Shown in pieces: positions 1-10,300 of a stretch of DNA of 64,000 nucleotides (positions within the stretch are counted from its first letter, which is position 1; each line of letters begins with the position of its first letter). This DNA is from Pycnopodia helianthoides (Eukaryota; Echinodermata; Asteroidea; Forcipulatida; Asteriidae). The notes beneath the pieces are model-generated. The model was not told the origin of the DNA. It was given only the letters and a program-made list of their open reading frames with translations, and searched no databases. Both the position numbers and the translations under genes were made by a program. Location of the stretch: NCBI GenBank assembly GCA_032158295.1, contig CM063246.1, positions 15,721,168 through 15,785,167 on the forward strand, in the 5' to 3' direction.

Positions 1-559
1 AAATAGGAAATTGTCAGAATTTCGTTCAGACCAGTGTTTAGCTGTGTGAATTCAAAACCCTTTTATACTGAACAAAAAATGAGCCTCCCAAGATGAAATG
101 TATTTTTATTTCAGAAACAAAACAAAACGAGCAGTATATGATTTGATATAAATAAGCTCACAGGGTTGAGGAAGACGGAATAAATCTACGACATTTTACC
201 CAGGAGGGCATCCTTGTCATTTGATAGGTGCAGCACGCGATAGGTGCAGTCATTCTTTATTTTGCCATGTATTAATTATCGCGACGTAGGACCGACGTAA
301 CCGTCGTACACTCTAATCCTTCTGGGTCAAAATTGACCTGGATTCCAGGGCCCAGGGGTCTGACCCATTTCTGGGTCAAGCTGACCCGGAAAGGTTTTTT
401 TAATATGGGATTATAACTCGGATTCTGCCTCAGTTTGACCCATTTCTGGATCATTTTGACTCAGATTCCGGGTCATACTGATCCAGAAATGGGTCAAGTC
501 TCACGGGACCTGGATCTGGGTCAATTCTGACCCGGAAGAATTTAAATTGATAGGATGGT
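1..559. other. Upstream non-coding DNA with GGGTCA-type degenerate repeat
   Basis: No gene was recognised here. From about 325 to 535 the sequence is made of repeated short blocks built on TGACCC / GGGTCA half-sites separated by a few bases (such as CTGGGTCAAGCTGACCC and GACCCATTTCTGGGTCA), in both orientations. This is a degenerate palindromic low-complexity repeat, perhaps the body of a small mobile element. Confidence 0.5.
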
Positions 560-780
560 GTTTATTAATTGTCGATGCTTAATGCTCAGCGTCGATCCCA
601 AAATAATCGTTTACACTCGTGTAGTCGGCGGACAAGGTTGGCGTCTATAGATGGATTGCACATTACGTCATTGACCACCATCTGTCAGCCAATGATAGCC
701 TTACTTTTACGCATGCACGTTTCGTCAAAGATGGCGGCCAATGCAATGGGTCTACACACGTAGTCTACGTTATTTAGATA
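560..780. promoter_or_regulatory. Promoter-like CpG patch with CRE, CCAAT and YY1-type motifs
   Basis: This stretch is richer in CpG than its surroundings. It holds ATTACGTCA (CRE-like), two CCAAT boxes (GCCAATGA and GGCCAATG) and AAGATGGCGGCC, which matches the YY1 site often found at metazoan transcription starts. No exon could be attached to it: the ATG inside the YY1-like motif opens only ten codons. It may be a promoter of an unseen gene, a distal ATP9 promoter or an enhancer. The motifs are seen; the role is inferred. Confidence 0.3.
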
Positions 781-946
781 TGGGGGGTGGTTATCAGAGT
801 GTGGGCGGACGAGTTTCCGTGTCTATCTAGTGTTTATTGTGTTTTTTCAAATAACAAGAATCTATGTGTGAGTTATATAAAACGTTGGTCCTATATTTAA
901 TGCATATCGCTCGTATACTGTCAGAACAATTCATAGGCTATATTCA

Positions 947-1010
947 GTGAAATCTGGCTTTTCCATTTCACTCGGCTTTGTCTTGTGAAATGGAAGGGTC
1001 CAGATTTCAC
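947..1010. repeat. Imperfect fold-back sequence
   Basis: GTGAAATCTGG...CCATTTCAC is followed by its imperfect reverse complement (GTGAAATGG...CCAGATTTCAC), which would form a long stem. It is probably a small fold-back element; no coding content was seen. Confidence 0.6.
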
Positions 1011-1092
1011 CTCGTGATAATATTATGTGCGATAAGCATTCAATATTTGTATTACTGCATTACTGATTAATATGGTCATGTGAGGCGTGTAA

Positions 1093-1150
1093 ATCAGGAT
1101 TTGTCATGTCTGATAACTGAGCTCACATATCAGACATGACAAATCCTGAT
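1093..1150. repeat. Perfect 23-bp inverted repeat with 12-nt loop
   Basis: The arms at 1093-1115 and 1128-1150 are perfect reverse complements, and the loop (1116-1127) contains TGAGCTCA, itself a palindrome. The stem is intact without mismatches. It could be a small MITE-like insertion or a hairpin RNA source; the sequence cannot distinguish these. Confidence 0.7.
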
Positions 1151-2018
1151 AGGAAAATGAATCATTAAATAGATTTTTTTTTAAACCGTTGCCCTCTTTG
1201 CCATTCAAATAAAATAAAAAGATACTGTTCCGGTTAAATTGCATTTGATACGTTTATAAAATAATGAGGGCGCTGTTTTGAAAGCCATCTCAGGTATTGT
1301 GAAAAAAAAATCAAACACTACAAAAACAATTCCTTAAAACCTCTAAACTTGGGCGAATTAAACTGTTTCACGTTTCAAGTTTAAACATCGCATTTGCGCA
1401 TAGACACACAAGATTGTCGCATTATACATTGTATAGATTTTCCTTTTGGGAAAAAGAGAAGTAGCTTTGAATGGTTTTTATGTCAACTGGTTTTGCCAAT
1501 TATGCGTAATTTACATGTAGCTACTGGCCACAAGTGGCTTTTGTTCACAATGGATACGGTATTTTTCGTCCGCCGCAATGGAGGCTTGAACTGGCCTTGA
1601 GACACCAAAAGCGGCAACGTGTCTGCCGGGTTTTTATTTCAAGTAATTAGAAAAGGGGATGGAGTATTTCTCTAAACACTGCAGAGATCGCCGTTCTCTC
1701 CATTCGTTTGAGTGATACCTTTACAATATCTAGTCGATATGACTGGCGTCCTTTGCTGATAAAAGTGACAAATCTTTGTCTGCTGGAGGACTGAGTTATA
1801 GGAGCTGCAATAAGAGGAAACGGCTGTTCCCTAGTGCATGTTTCAATTAACTTGATTTTCATGAATCATTAGTTTTTATCTCTTCCTGTCGGATGTGAAT
1901 AGCTATATCTGACTATTTTGAATGGACAGCAGCAAAAACACGCCTCAACTTACGGTGAACCTAGGTTTCATTCCAATGTAATTTACTGTAATCTTAAAGG
2001 TGTATTATCATTCGAATA

Positions 2019-2416
2019 TTTAAAGGCACTGGACATTATTGGTAATTACTCAAAATAATTGTTAGCATAAAAACTTACTTGGTAACGAGCAATGGAGAGC
2101 TGTTGATAGTATAAAACATTGTGAGAAACGGCTTCCTCTGAAGTAACGTAGTTTTTGAGAAAGAAGTAATTTCTCAGTTTGATTTCGGGACCTCACGCGT
2201 GAGGTCTCGAAATCGAAATCAAGCATTTTTTTGAAAGCACCACAACTTCGTGTGACAACATGGACAAGGGTGTTTTTTCTTCCATTATTATCTCGCAACT
2301 TCGACGACCAATTGAGTTAAACTTTTCACAGGTTTGTTATTTTGTGCATATGTTGAGATGCACCAAGTGAGAAGACTGGTCTTTGACAATAACCAAAGGT
2401 GTCCAGTGTCTTTAAA
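2019..2416. mobile_element. Non-autonomous TIR element (TTTAAAGGCACTGGAC family)
   Basis: Ends are TTTAAAGGCACTGGACATTA on the left and the complementary TGTCCAGTGTCTTTAAA on the right. The roughly 400-bp body contains a central palindrome around CCTCACGCGTGAGG. There is no transposase coding. Reading frames inside are products of the repeat. Confidence 0.7.
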
Positions 2417-4568
2417 CTTGTTTCCATTCTCTAATCCAACAACCTGTAAAAATATCATCAAAAATAGTCTTGTTTTAGTGAAAACAACGAAGTATGTTTA
2501 TGTTTTGCCTTGTGCTTTTTCACTTGATGTTTGTTATAAGCCAGGATGGGTCTGGGGGCTCCTCGTGCTATTTCTTGACTTTGTGACAGTATTTTAGACG
2601 GGAATCTTCTCTTGTAGAAGCAAGATCGAAAACATCGATAATTATCAATCCTGTATTTTGGATAATAAAGCACCTGGCTATTTACACACGGAACTTGCTT
2701 TTACAACAATAGGCGCACCGCCATATTAATTAAGTCATTCTCTTGTTTCTTTCCAATACAGCTTTTAAAACATGATATATTTGTTTCTATGATTTTTAAT
2801 CTCATTGTCGACTACAGTGTGACGGCCAAGCGGCAATCTCACAACAATCACCCAGCAAGAGTTTTAGTTACATCCAATTACACTAACAACGAAATAATGT
2901 TGTCATGTTGTTCCTCACATAACCATAGACCAGTACACAGTAATAAGTCTGGTTGTTCCTTGATGTGAGCCGTGTTATCTTTATTATTTACCCCCATGAA
3001 TGGGGGAAGGGTATACACCTTGGATCCTGATAAGAAGGTATCCTTGCATAGATGGGTGGTTGTTTATCATTATCAATGATAAGAATATTGCCCCCTGTAT
3101 CGTTATGATTATTGATGTACCAGGATTTACATTCCTAGTCTGCATCTGACTGGCGCCCGTAGATACCAACGTGTCCATGTGCTATGAATCACACTGATTC
3201 TTAAGCTTTGGAATGGTGTACTTTGGGAGTGCACGAGGCGAGGTGGGCGGGAAGGGGAACACGCCACCCCCTTCTACGCAAATTATAGCTGCAGCTATAT
3301 TTCATTGTAAAACTAATATTGTATCTCGAGGGGTCGGTAAAATTATATTGAAGTTTAGTCAAAGTTTATATTTTCTCTCTCTCAAACAAAAATGTTAAAA
3401 AGTAAACAAACAATTTATAGTTATTAAAACAATAATTAACAATACAATACCATATTTTGCTACAATATTGTGAGCAAAAAAGGCAACGAGATTCAAAATT
3501 GTAGAATGATGAATAATTATTTTTTATTGAACTACGTTGAGCTCCTGTTCAGTGAGACATTATTAATTTCTATCACACTCTTTAAACTCACAGAGACACG
3601 TTGTGAAACTTTCCTTTAACATTTATTTAACCTCAATTCATTTAAAAGCCCTGCAGTGTGTTTGCAGATTTAGAAACAATAATAATTTACAACAAACGAG
3701 CGAAAACGCAGCAACAAAACCCAAATTTGTACCTTATTTGACTGGTTGCATGGACTGCGCCAGCAGCAGGATGCTGATGGTGAAAGCACGTGCACCATCA
3801 ATACTGACATTATTCACCATTGCTTCAGGTGCAAGCCATTTTTATAAGAGTTGTACCTTGGCCCGTAAGTACTTCCTCAACCATGGTCAAAGTACTTTGT
3901 TATTTTTAACCACAATCGGAAACGAAACATGATATTGGGGCACCAGAGTGGACCCCTTAAAGCAAGTTTTGGAGCATAGGAAACTGCAATAACCCTAAGG
4001 GGGACCTGTGGTGGGCTTTCAGACGAACAATCCTTCAAAACTAGTAATGAAAACAATGACACGCCCTCGTGCAAGATGTGACGTGGAACATGACTTGAGG
4101 TGTCTGCGTGTTTGAACATTGCAACAATACTTCATTCATACAGGTTGTGTATCTAACTTCAAGCTGTCTCATTTACATGCATTTTAGAAGTAACCACATC
4201 ATGGGCTGATCATATTTCTCTTAATCTGTGTTGTGGTTGTGTTAATAATTGGCGAGAAGTTTCAAGCAATTTTCAGAAAGTGCTCGTATTACAAAAACAC
4301 GCTGCTGCATCTGCCTTTAATTTGACGAGCGTCGGTGTTTTGATTGAAACGGGTTACCGTTAAAGGTCAATCTAGGCAGACTTCAAGATTTATCAAACAT
4401 GACTTTGTTTGGAAACATTTGGAGGTTATTATGCCTCACGCCTCATACCGAAGACGATCTTTCGTGGTGATGTGACTAAAAAGTATCAACTTTTTAAATT
4501 GTGTCATGAATGTGTCATGAATATGTCGTAGTCTAACACCACAAGATGCTTGCACATGATCAGAACCA
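2417..4568. other. Intergenic stretch without a recognised gene
   Basis: AT-rich DNA. Frames of 60-110 codons exist on both strands (for example 3603-3932), but none shows a known domain, splice context or composition bias. I see no supported gene here. Confidence 0.5.
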
Positions 4569-4752
4569 GGGCCCAATTTCATACTGAGCTGCTTAAGCAG
4601 AAAAGTATTGCTAACAAAAAAATTGCTATATAAGCAGAAATAAGCACCACACCAGTCACAAATATACATGTGACATGGTAGTTTGGCTGGTAACCTTAGT
4701 CTGGTAAGCATAATTTTGTTGTGCTTAGCATCTTTCTGTTGAAATTGGGCCC
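4569..4752. mobile_element. Short TIR element (GGGCCCAATTTCAT family)
   Basis: The element begins GGGCCCAATTTCAT and ends GAAATTGGGCCC, so it has about 12-bp inverted termini around a 184-bp AT-rich body with CTGCTTAAGCA-type internal palindromes. From memory, elements with these ends are common in echinoderms and other marine deuterostomes. Non-coding. Confidence 0.65.
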
Positions 4753-5483
4753 AGGTGATATGCATACGATTTTGCAGTATCAATATTTCGACCATGTTCG
4801 TGGAAAGAGCAAAGTTTACCCCGTAGCAACCCAATAGACAATCTAAAGCAAATATTTCTCCACATTTGGTTCAAGAACAATAAACAGGAATGCTCTCTCA
4901 CAATTATTAAAAATCCCAAAATATTGATTTAAGTTAGGACAGTGTTATTCATGTTTCAATCAATGCAGTGGCCAAAAAAACAAAGTCCCTCATGAAAAAA
5001 AGGTATGATTTCAAATCTCAGCGTTTTACTGAAAGGCAAGCCGGGGCAGGGGTCAATCCCACAACATCCCCCTCCACAACAAACCCTCCACACATGACAG
5101 ATCACCCGGCAGGTCACCTTGTACGATCTATATGCAACGGGCCTAAAGAGACCTAGGTATACTTGACCAAGTACATGACTTTTGTTAGAATAGTATCGTA
5201 ATCAATGTAAATGACAAAAAAAAACTGTCTATCCGAAAGCCTCATTATTATAAAGATGGAGTTATATGCATCCTGCGACATTATTTCGTCTGAAATTCTC
5301 CTGTTGATTAGAAATCGATAAAAGTATGTCAACAAGATCGAAACTCCAAAGCTCATCTCAAGGCGAGTTTTGAGATTCAAATTTCAAAGTTTGTGAGTGC
5401 TGGATCGGGGATGCGGTTGTTACACGCGTCACCCTCGTCACCTGAAAGGTGGATGGAACTTTCCCAGATGACTGTAAGACAGT

Positions 5484-5720
5484 GATGCGATCAAGCTAAA
5501 TGAGTCGTTTGTCGGTATTGAATAACAGTCCAAAATAGGTCGACAGGGGTCTACATTTCTATACACCTCTTGGTGTTTCGACTTCCATATCTTTTGAACC
5601 AAAAGGTGGTATCAACACGGGGTTTTCATATCCTTAAAGCTGAAATTGTACTTCTTTCAAATAGATAAAAAACAAAAATTGGCAAGGGTCGACAAAAGAC
5701 TCATTTAGCTTAATCGCATC
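5484..5720. mobile_element. Small inverted-repeat element
   Basis: GATGCGATCAAGCTAAATGA at 5484 is matched near 5698-5720 by its near-perfect reverse complement (TCATTTAGCTTAATCGCATC). The ~237-bp unit has no coding content and is probably a MITE. Confidence 0.6.
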
Positions 5721-5802
5721 GTCATTATGTTGACCAAATCACCCCCCCCCCTTTTAAATCGAAAGCTCATTCATGCCGCAGCGTATATACATTTTGTTAT
5801 GG

Positions 5803-5855
5803 GGAGGTGGGGAGGTGGGGAAGTGGGGAGGGGAGGGGGAGGTGGGGAGGTGGGA
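5803..5855 (+). repeat. G-rich GGGGAGGT tract, G-quadruplex-prone
   Basis: Repeated runs of GGGG separated by AGGT or AAGT fill about 50 bases. The run structure meets the usual requirement of four or more G-tracts with short loops for a G-quadruplex. It sits about 1.4 kb upstream of the ATP9 start codon. Confidence 0.7.
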
Positions 5856-7048
5856 TGATAAGAAATAACCTTGGAGCTGACTTTACCAATTTGTACCTCC
5901 ATTCGTATGTTTATCACTGAACCAAATTAAACAGTATAGGGCCTACACTTGTGTGTGTGGTTGTTTTGTTTACGTTACCGTGAGTGTCAAACAACAAAAG
6001 TGGATTATATATTCACATAGCGGTTAAATAGTGATGGAATTTCTAACTCACGATTTAAATTCTGAAAGTCCGACTGCAACGACCTTGGCTCGGACAGGGT
6101 GTAAACCTATACCCGTTGACTATAGCGCGTCAACAAAGACCCACAGTGACAAAAATCCCGAATCTCAAATGCTGTAAACGACAAACTCAAACAAACATTT
6201 GTTGAGAAAGACAGAGCTTGATCAAAAAGATCAATAACTTGAATCAATAACATTATAATTGTGCAGAAATAGTTTTGAATCTGGGATTTTGTTATCGTAC
6301 TTTTCGGGTGCTCTTTCCCTAAAGACCAGGCGCCTGGTTTGCCAATGCACAACGTACGGGGGCTAGTGTGGCAAGAACTCCGCAGCAAAATCCATGCGAC
6401 GTTGCCGTTTTGATATGGGAGCAGAACACACGACTTTCATATTAACTTGTTTTCACACGATTTGTTTCAATGATAACAGCAAATTATCGTATCTGGTTGA
6501 TCCGTGGGTGTAACACTAGGCCTAAGTGAATTGTCGGCTTTAGCTCGCACACTGTCTGCACCCAATGCAGCTAGGGAGGACTCTACATCGAACTGATGAA
6601 CAACAGGGAACCTGTCTAAGTTTGCGCTTGCCTACAGCTAATCTTTGACCAATATTTTAAGTTTTTCAGTTTTATGTAATGTTTTTAAATTTTCACACAA
6701 TGTGTACAATGACATTTAAAGGTTTTAACTGACAACCTCTTGATGGCGAAATATCCCTTTATTATTGACAGTGTTGTTACTAGTAAGCCTATAGTGCTTT
6801 TGCCAGACCAGGTTTACTTTGCCTATACAGTGTCTTTGCTTGAAGCCGGGTATTGACAGAGGGTTACCGTACTAGTCTCATCTCATAAATTGTTTGATAA
6901 TTAAAGGATATGGCACACTGTAGAAAAACCTTAGGTCTAGTTATTTTGAATTCACCTCATTGCATTTTTGCTTTTAGCAGTTTATTTCAGTCGCAGATGA
7001 TGTTTGAATTCTCACATAGGGCCTACATTGACATAGTTCCTCCCCACC

Positions 7049-7098
7049 GTAGGCCTACCTACTACTGTACTATAGTACTAGTACTTTAGTAGGCCTAC
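7049..7098. repeat. GTAGGCCTAC palindromic hairpin near the ATP9 start
   Basis: The palindrome GTAGGCCTAC occurs at 7049-7058 and 7089-7098. Between them lies further self-complementary sequence (GTACTATAGTACTAGTAC), so the 50 bases can fold into a hairpin. It ends about 140 bp before the ATP9 ATG. Confidence 0.6.
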
Positions 7099-7129
7099 TA
7101 TACTGGAAGTATACAGAGCATTGTACACG

Positions 7130-7239
7130 GGTGTCAAGAGAGGGCGACACGTCAAAATCTCGTGATGATGATGATGATTTATTCGATGTCAGAGTTGAAT
7201 GGTGACATCCCACAATTCCACGTAATACGGAAGTGTACT
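7130..7239 (+). promoter_or_regulatory. Probable ATP9 proximal promoter / 5'UTR
   Basis: Immediately upstream of the start codon lies ACGGAAGTG (7227-7235), an ETS-family site. The start itself is within ACTATGGCGG, which resembles the YY1 initiator motif. No TATA box is evident. This fits a TATA-less housekeeping promoter with a short 5'UTR; the exact transcription start cannot be fixed from sequence. Confidence 0.45.
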
Positions 7240-7322
7240 ATGGCGGATCATTACTCGCTGAGAATTGTAACAAATACTCCGCTTTCTCGTACAACAAACA
7301 CACGATATACGGAATTAAACAG
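7240..7322 (+). CDS. ATP9 exon 1 (start codon)
   Basis: ATG at 7240 opens 27 codons beginning [10 protein letters not shown] and ending TRYTELN, plus two bases (AG) that the first base of exon 2 completes to Ser. The donor is CAG|GTAGGA. The MAD start and the downstream RY..L pattern echo the ATP9B N-terminus. The exon was chosen because its phase fits exon 2 exactly and it carries the only plausible in-frame ATG. Confidence 0.85.
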
Positions 7323-10300
7323 GTAGGAATTCTCTTAAACGCTGCATGACCTCTAGGAGAAAAACACTTGTACAGTTTTACCCTGTGTTAAGCCTTGATG
7401 TTGATTTGAAAACACTTTTTATATGAAATCGAAAAATAGACAAAATCACGGTTCTGACTGACACGACAGTGTTTTGTGCATGTGTGTAGTTGAATGTTAT
7501 GTTTGTGCAGTCTGACTCCGACTCAATTCATTCACATGATCTAGAGTGATACTTAAAGTTAAACGACGTATGGAAGTCTTCCCGTGTGACTAATTGTCCT
7601 ACATCATTTTCTTATGACATTAAGTACACATATGTACGTACGTAGGAAAATCTTTTTCAAATCGAAATCGTGTCTGCCTGGCTAGCTGTATTGTATGTAT
7701 GTAGTGTATCTCTCTCTCCCGAGTCTCTGTGATAGTATTTAGACGTATGTTGACATTTGTGACTAGTTACAATTGAAGTCAAATAATGACCAAATAATCC
7801 CCAGCCCGGAAGTAGGGTAGTCTGAGTTATTGGACCCAACAACGCTGGACATTATCTGGCATGTAGGGTTTGAGTTAGCCCTACTCCTAGAATTATGAGG
7901 TTCCATGAACCTCATAGAGGTCCATGTACAAACTACAATACAAAACTTTTTTTCATTTACGTTTCTGCACCTGGAGTTCTCATTTGAAATCGGATCTCGC
8001 CAAAATTAGGCTCTACGTGTTCCTTGGAATCTCATTGAGCGTTGCATGGGTCAAGAAAATCCACTCCGCAAATTTAAAATTGTTAAAAAGCAATAAATTC
8101 TTCCGGTCATTCCCAGTCCTCTTCAAACAGTGTGAGTGTTATAACAAATATGGCGCTGGAGTCACATGATGTGTGTACAAAACCAACCTACAGTTGCCGG
8201 GACCAGCGTTGCTGCGCGCGGAGTACCAGTTTGTTCGGTAGACCTTTGCGAGCGCAGCAAGCGCCATATTTGTTATAACACTCATAACAAAGCTGCACGA
8301 GTGAATGGGATTGATGTGTACTCATCCTTTTTTTCTTTTTTTCCGGATCAAATTCCCCAAAATCATCATGATGAAACCATTTAGAATGCTCAAGGCCTTT
8401 TTTAAAACCAGAGATAAATGAGCAAGTAAAAACCATTCCGAGGACCTCATTTCAATTCAGTGTGCTTTGGCCAAACTTCCAAAATTTGGGTCTAGAATGC
8501 CCCACAGTTTTTTAAAATCCTGGGGAGAACCCTGATGTAGACTCATCATTTAAGAGTTAATAGAAACTCATCATTCAAATAACAAACTTTAACATTTCAT
8601 CTTGGTAAAACTTGTTTCTAATTTTTTTAGCCACGATCCAGAGGAGGATTGCCCATTAGACGACGTGCCACTGATCATGTCAGAGGACGGCATGGATAGT
8701 GAAAACGAGAGCCTCACTAAGAAAGGAAAGCAGAAACATGGAGCTTTATGTGGACTTTGCTGCAGCATATACGACTCATGTGCAAAGTTAGTTCAGATGG
8801 TTGCTTTCTTTTCACTCTGTGTGCACATTTTATTTAGTTTTTAAACTTAATCATTGGTTTGAATCTCTTACAAAAGATGGAAAATGATAATGAATACTAA
8901 GTTTACAAATTTCTCTTGTATCATGGCTGTTTTATACTCTGATAATTATGTAGATAACTGCACCAGTTACATGAACATGTAGTACAAGTACATACAAAGA
9001 AGATTGGTTGGAAAATGTGAGAGATTTGATGGATCATTTTTTGCAAAAATCCAGACTAGTGAAAAAATGTTACGGACTACTCAAAAACTTGGGTTCACTA
9101 GAAGGGCCAGGGAGTGAAATAAATAGTTAAGCAAAACAAACCCCTGAAGTAGTGTTTTGTGTAACAGCTCCACAAAGCTTGCAAGGGCGTGCTCATCACA
9201 AGCATGAATTGCTCTATGCATTACTGATCATTAAGCTCACATCTTGTAAGTACACATTCACATAAATAATGGGTACATTATGTATTTACTGTAACTCAGG
9301 CAATTTACTAAATGGTTCTGAGTTGCTATTGGATCCAACTGGATTATATCCCTACATTAACATCAGAGACTAGCAGGGGATTTTTTAATGTCAAGAATAT
9401 GAGTGAGAATAAAACTGAGTTTTATTTCCCAAAATTGTGGAGCCACCAGAAGGTAACACAGCTTTGTGTTGCAGTCACTCTGTGGACATTCCTTTGTTCT
9501 GTACACTTAAAGGAACACGTTGCCTTCGGGTTGGGTGCTGTTGGGCGTTTTTGGGCTATAACAAGCGTTTGATGTATAATGAACACGGACGGAAAGATGT
9601 TTAAAAAGTAGAATATAATGATCCACACAAACGTGCCTTAGAAATGCTTCGCTTTTGATAGCTTTCGCGAAACAAAATGCTCCGCCATTTATGAGAGTCA
9701 AGAATTTGACTCCCATAGATGGCGGACAAATTCTATTAGTCTTATTTCCAGTCGCAGCTGTTGAACTACGACTGAGCAATTATTTTATTAAAAATGTTAC
9801 GATTACCATCTGTTTATTGTATTCCAATAAATATCCAGTTAACAAACGAATGAAAAAAGAAAGAAAAAACATACGTTAAATAATTAAGTAGCAAGTCCCC
9901 ACGTCTCGGTCCGTCCGGGCGTCCAGGGACGTACCAGCAGCAGCAAAACCCTGCGGCCATACCACCCATAGACCTCCCCCTGCATGCTGCAGTACAGTAG
10001 ACGACGCAAAGACAGGGTTCTCGTACAATGTATGATTTTAGCGGGGCCAACCTACATGTAGTAACACCGATGCTTTGTGTGGTGTAAGAAGGTCTGGTAC
10101 CCGTTACTGTTATTGCATCGACAATCGTATTGACGGCTTGAAAAACGTATACATTTCGCGGGACATGTCTCGGGGGTCAGAGGTCAATGTTGTTTTTTTT
10201 TAATTACCATTCACTAATTATAACACATTAAAGGTGTTTTATTGCAAGAACAACTCTTAATAAGTATAAGGAACACCTCCAAACAGTAAAATTTCATGAG

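Noticed and set aside
8602..8630. Translation start at 8602 for ATP9
   Set aside because: The codon is TTG inside intron 1, and the acceptor AG at 8629-8630 lies after it. The phase-matched ATG exon at 7240 is the better start.
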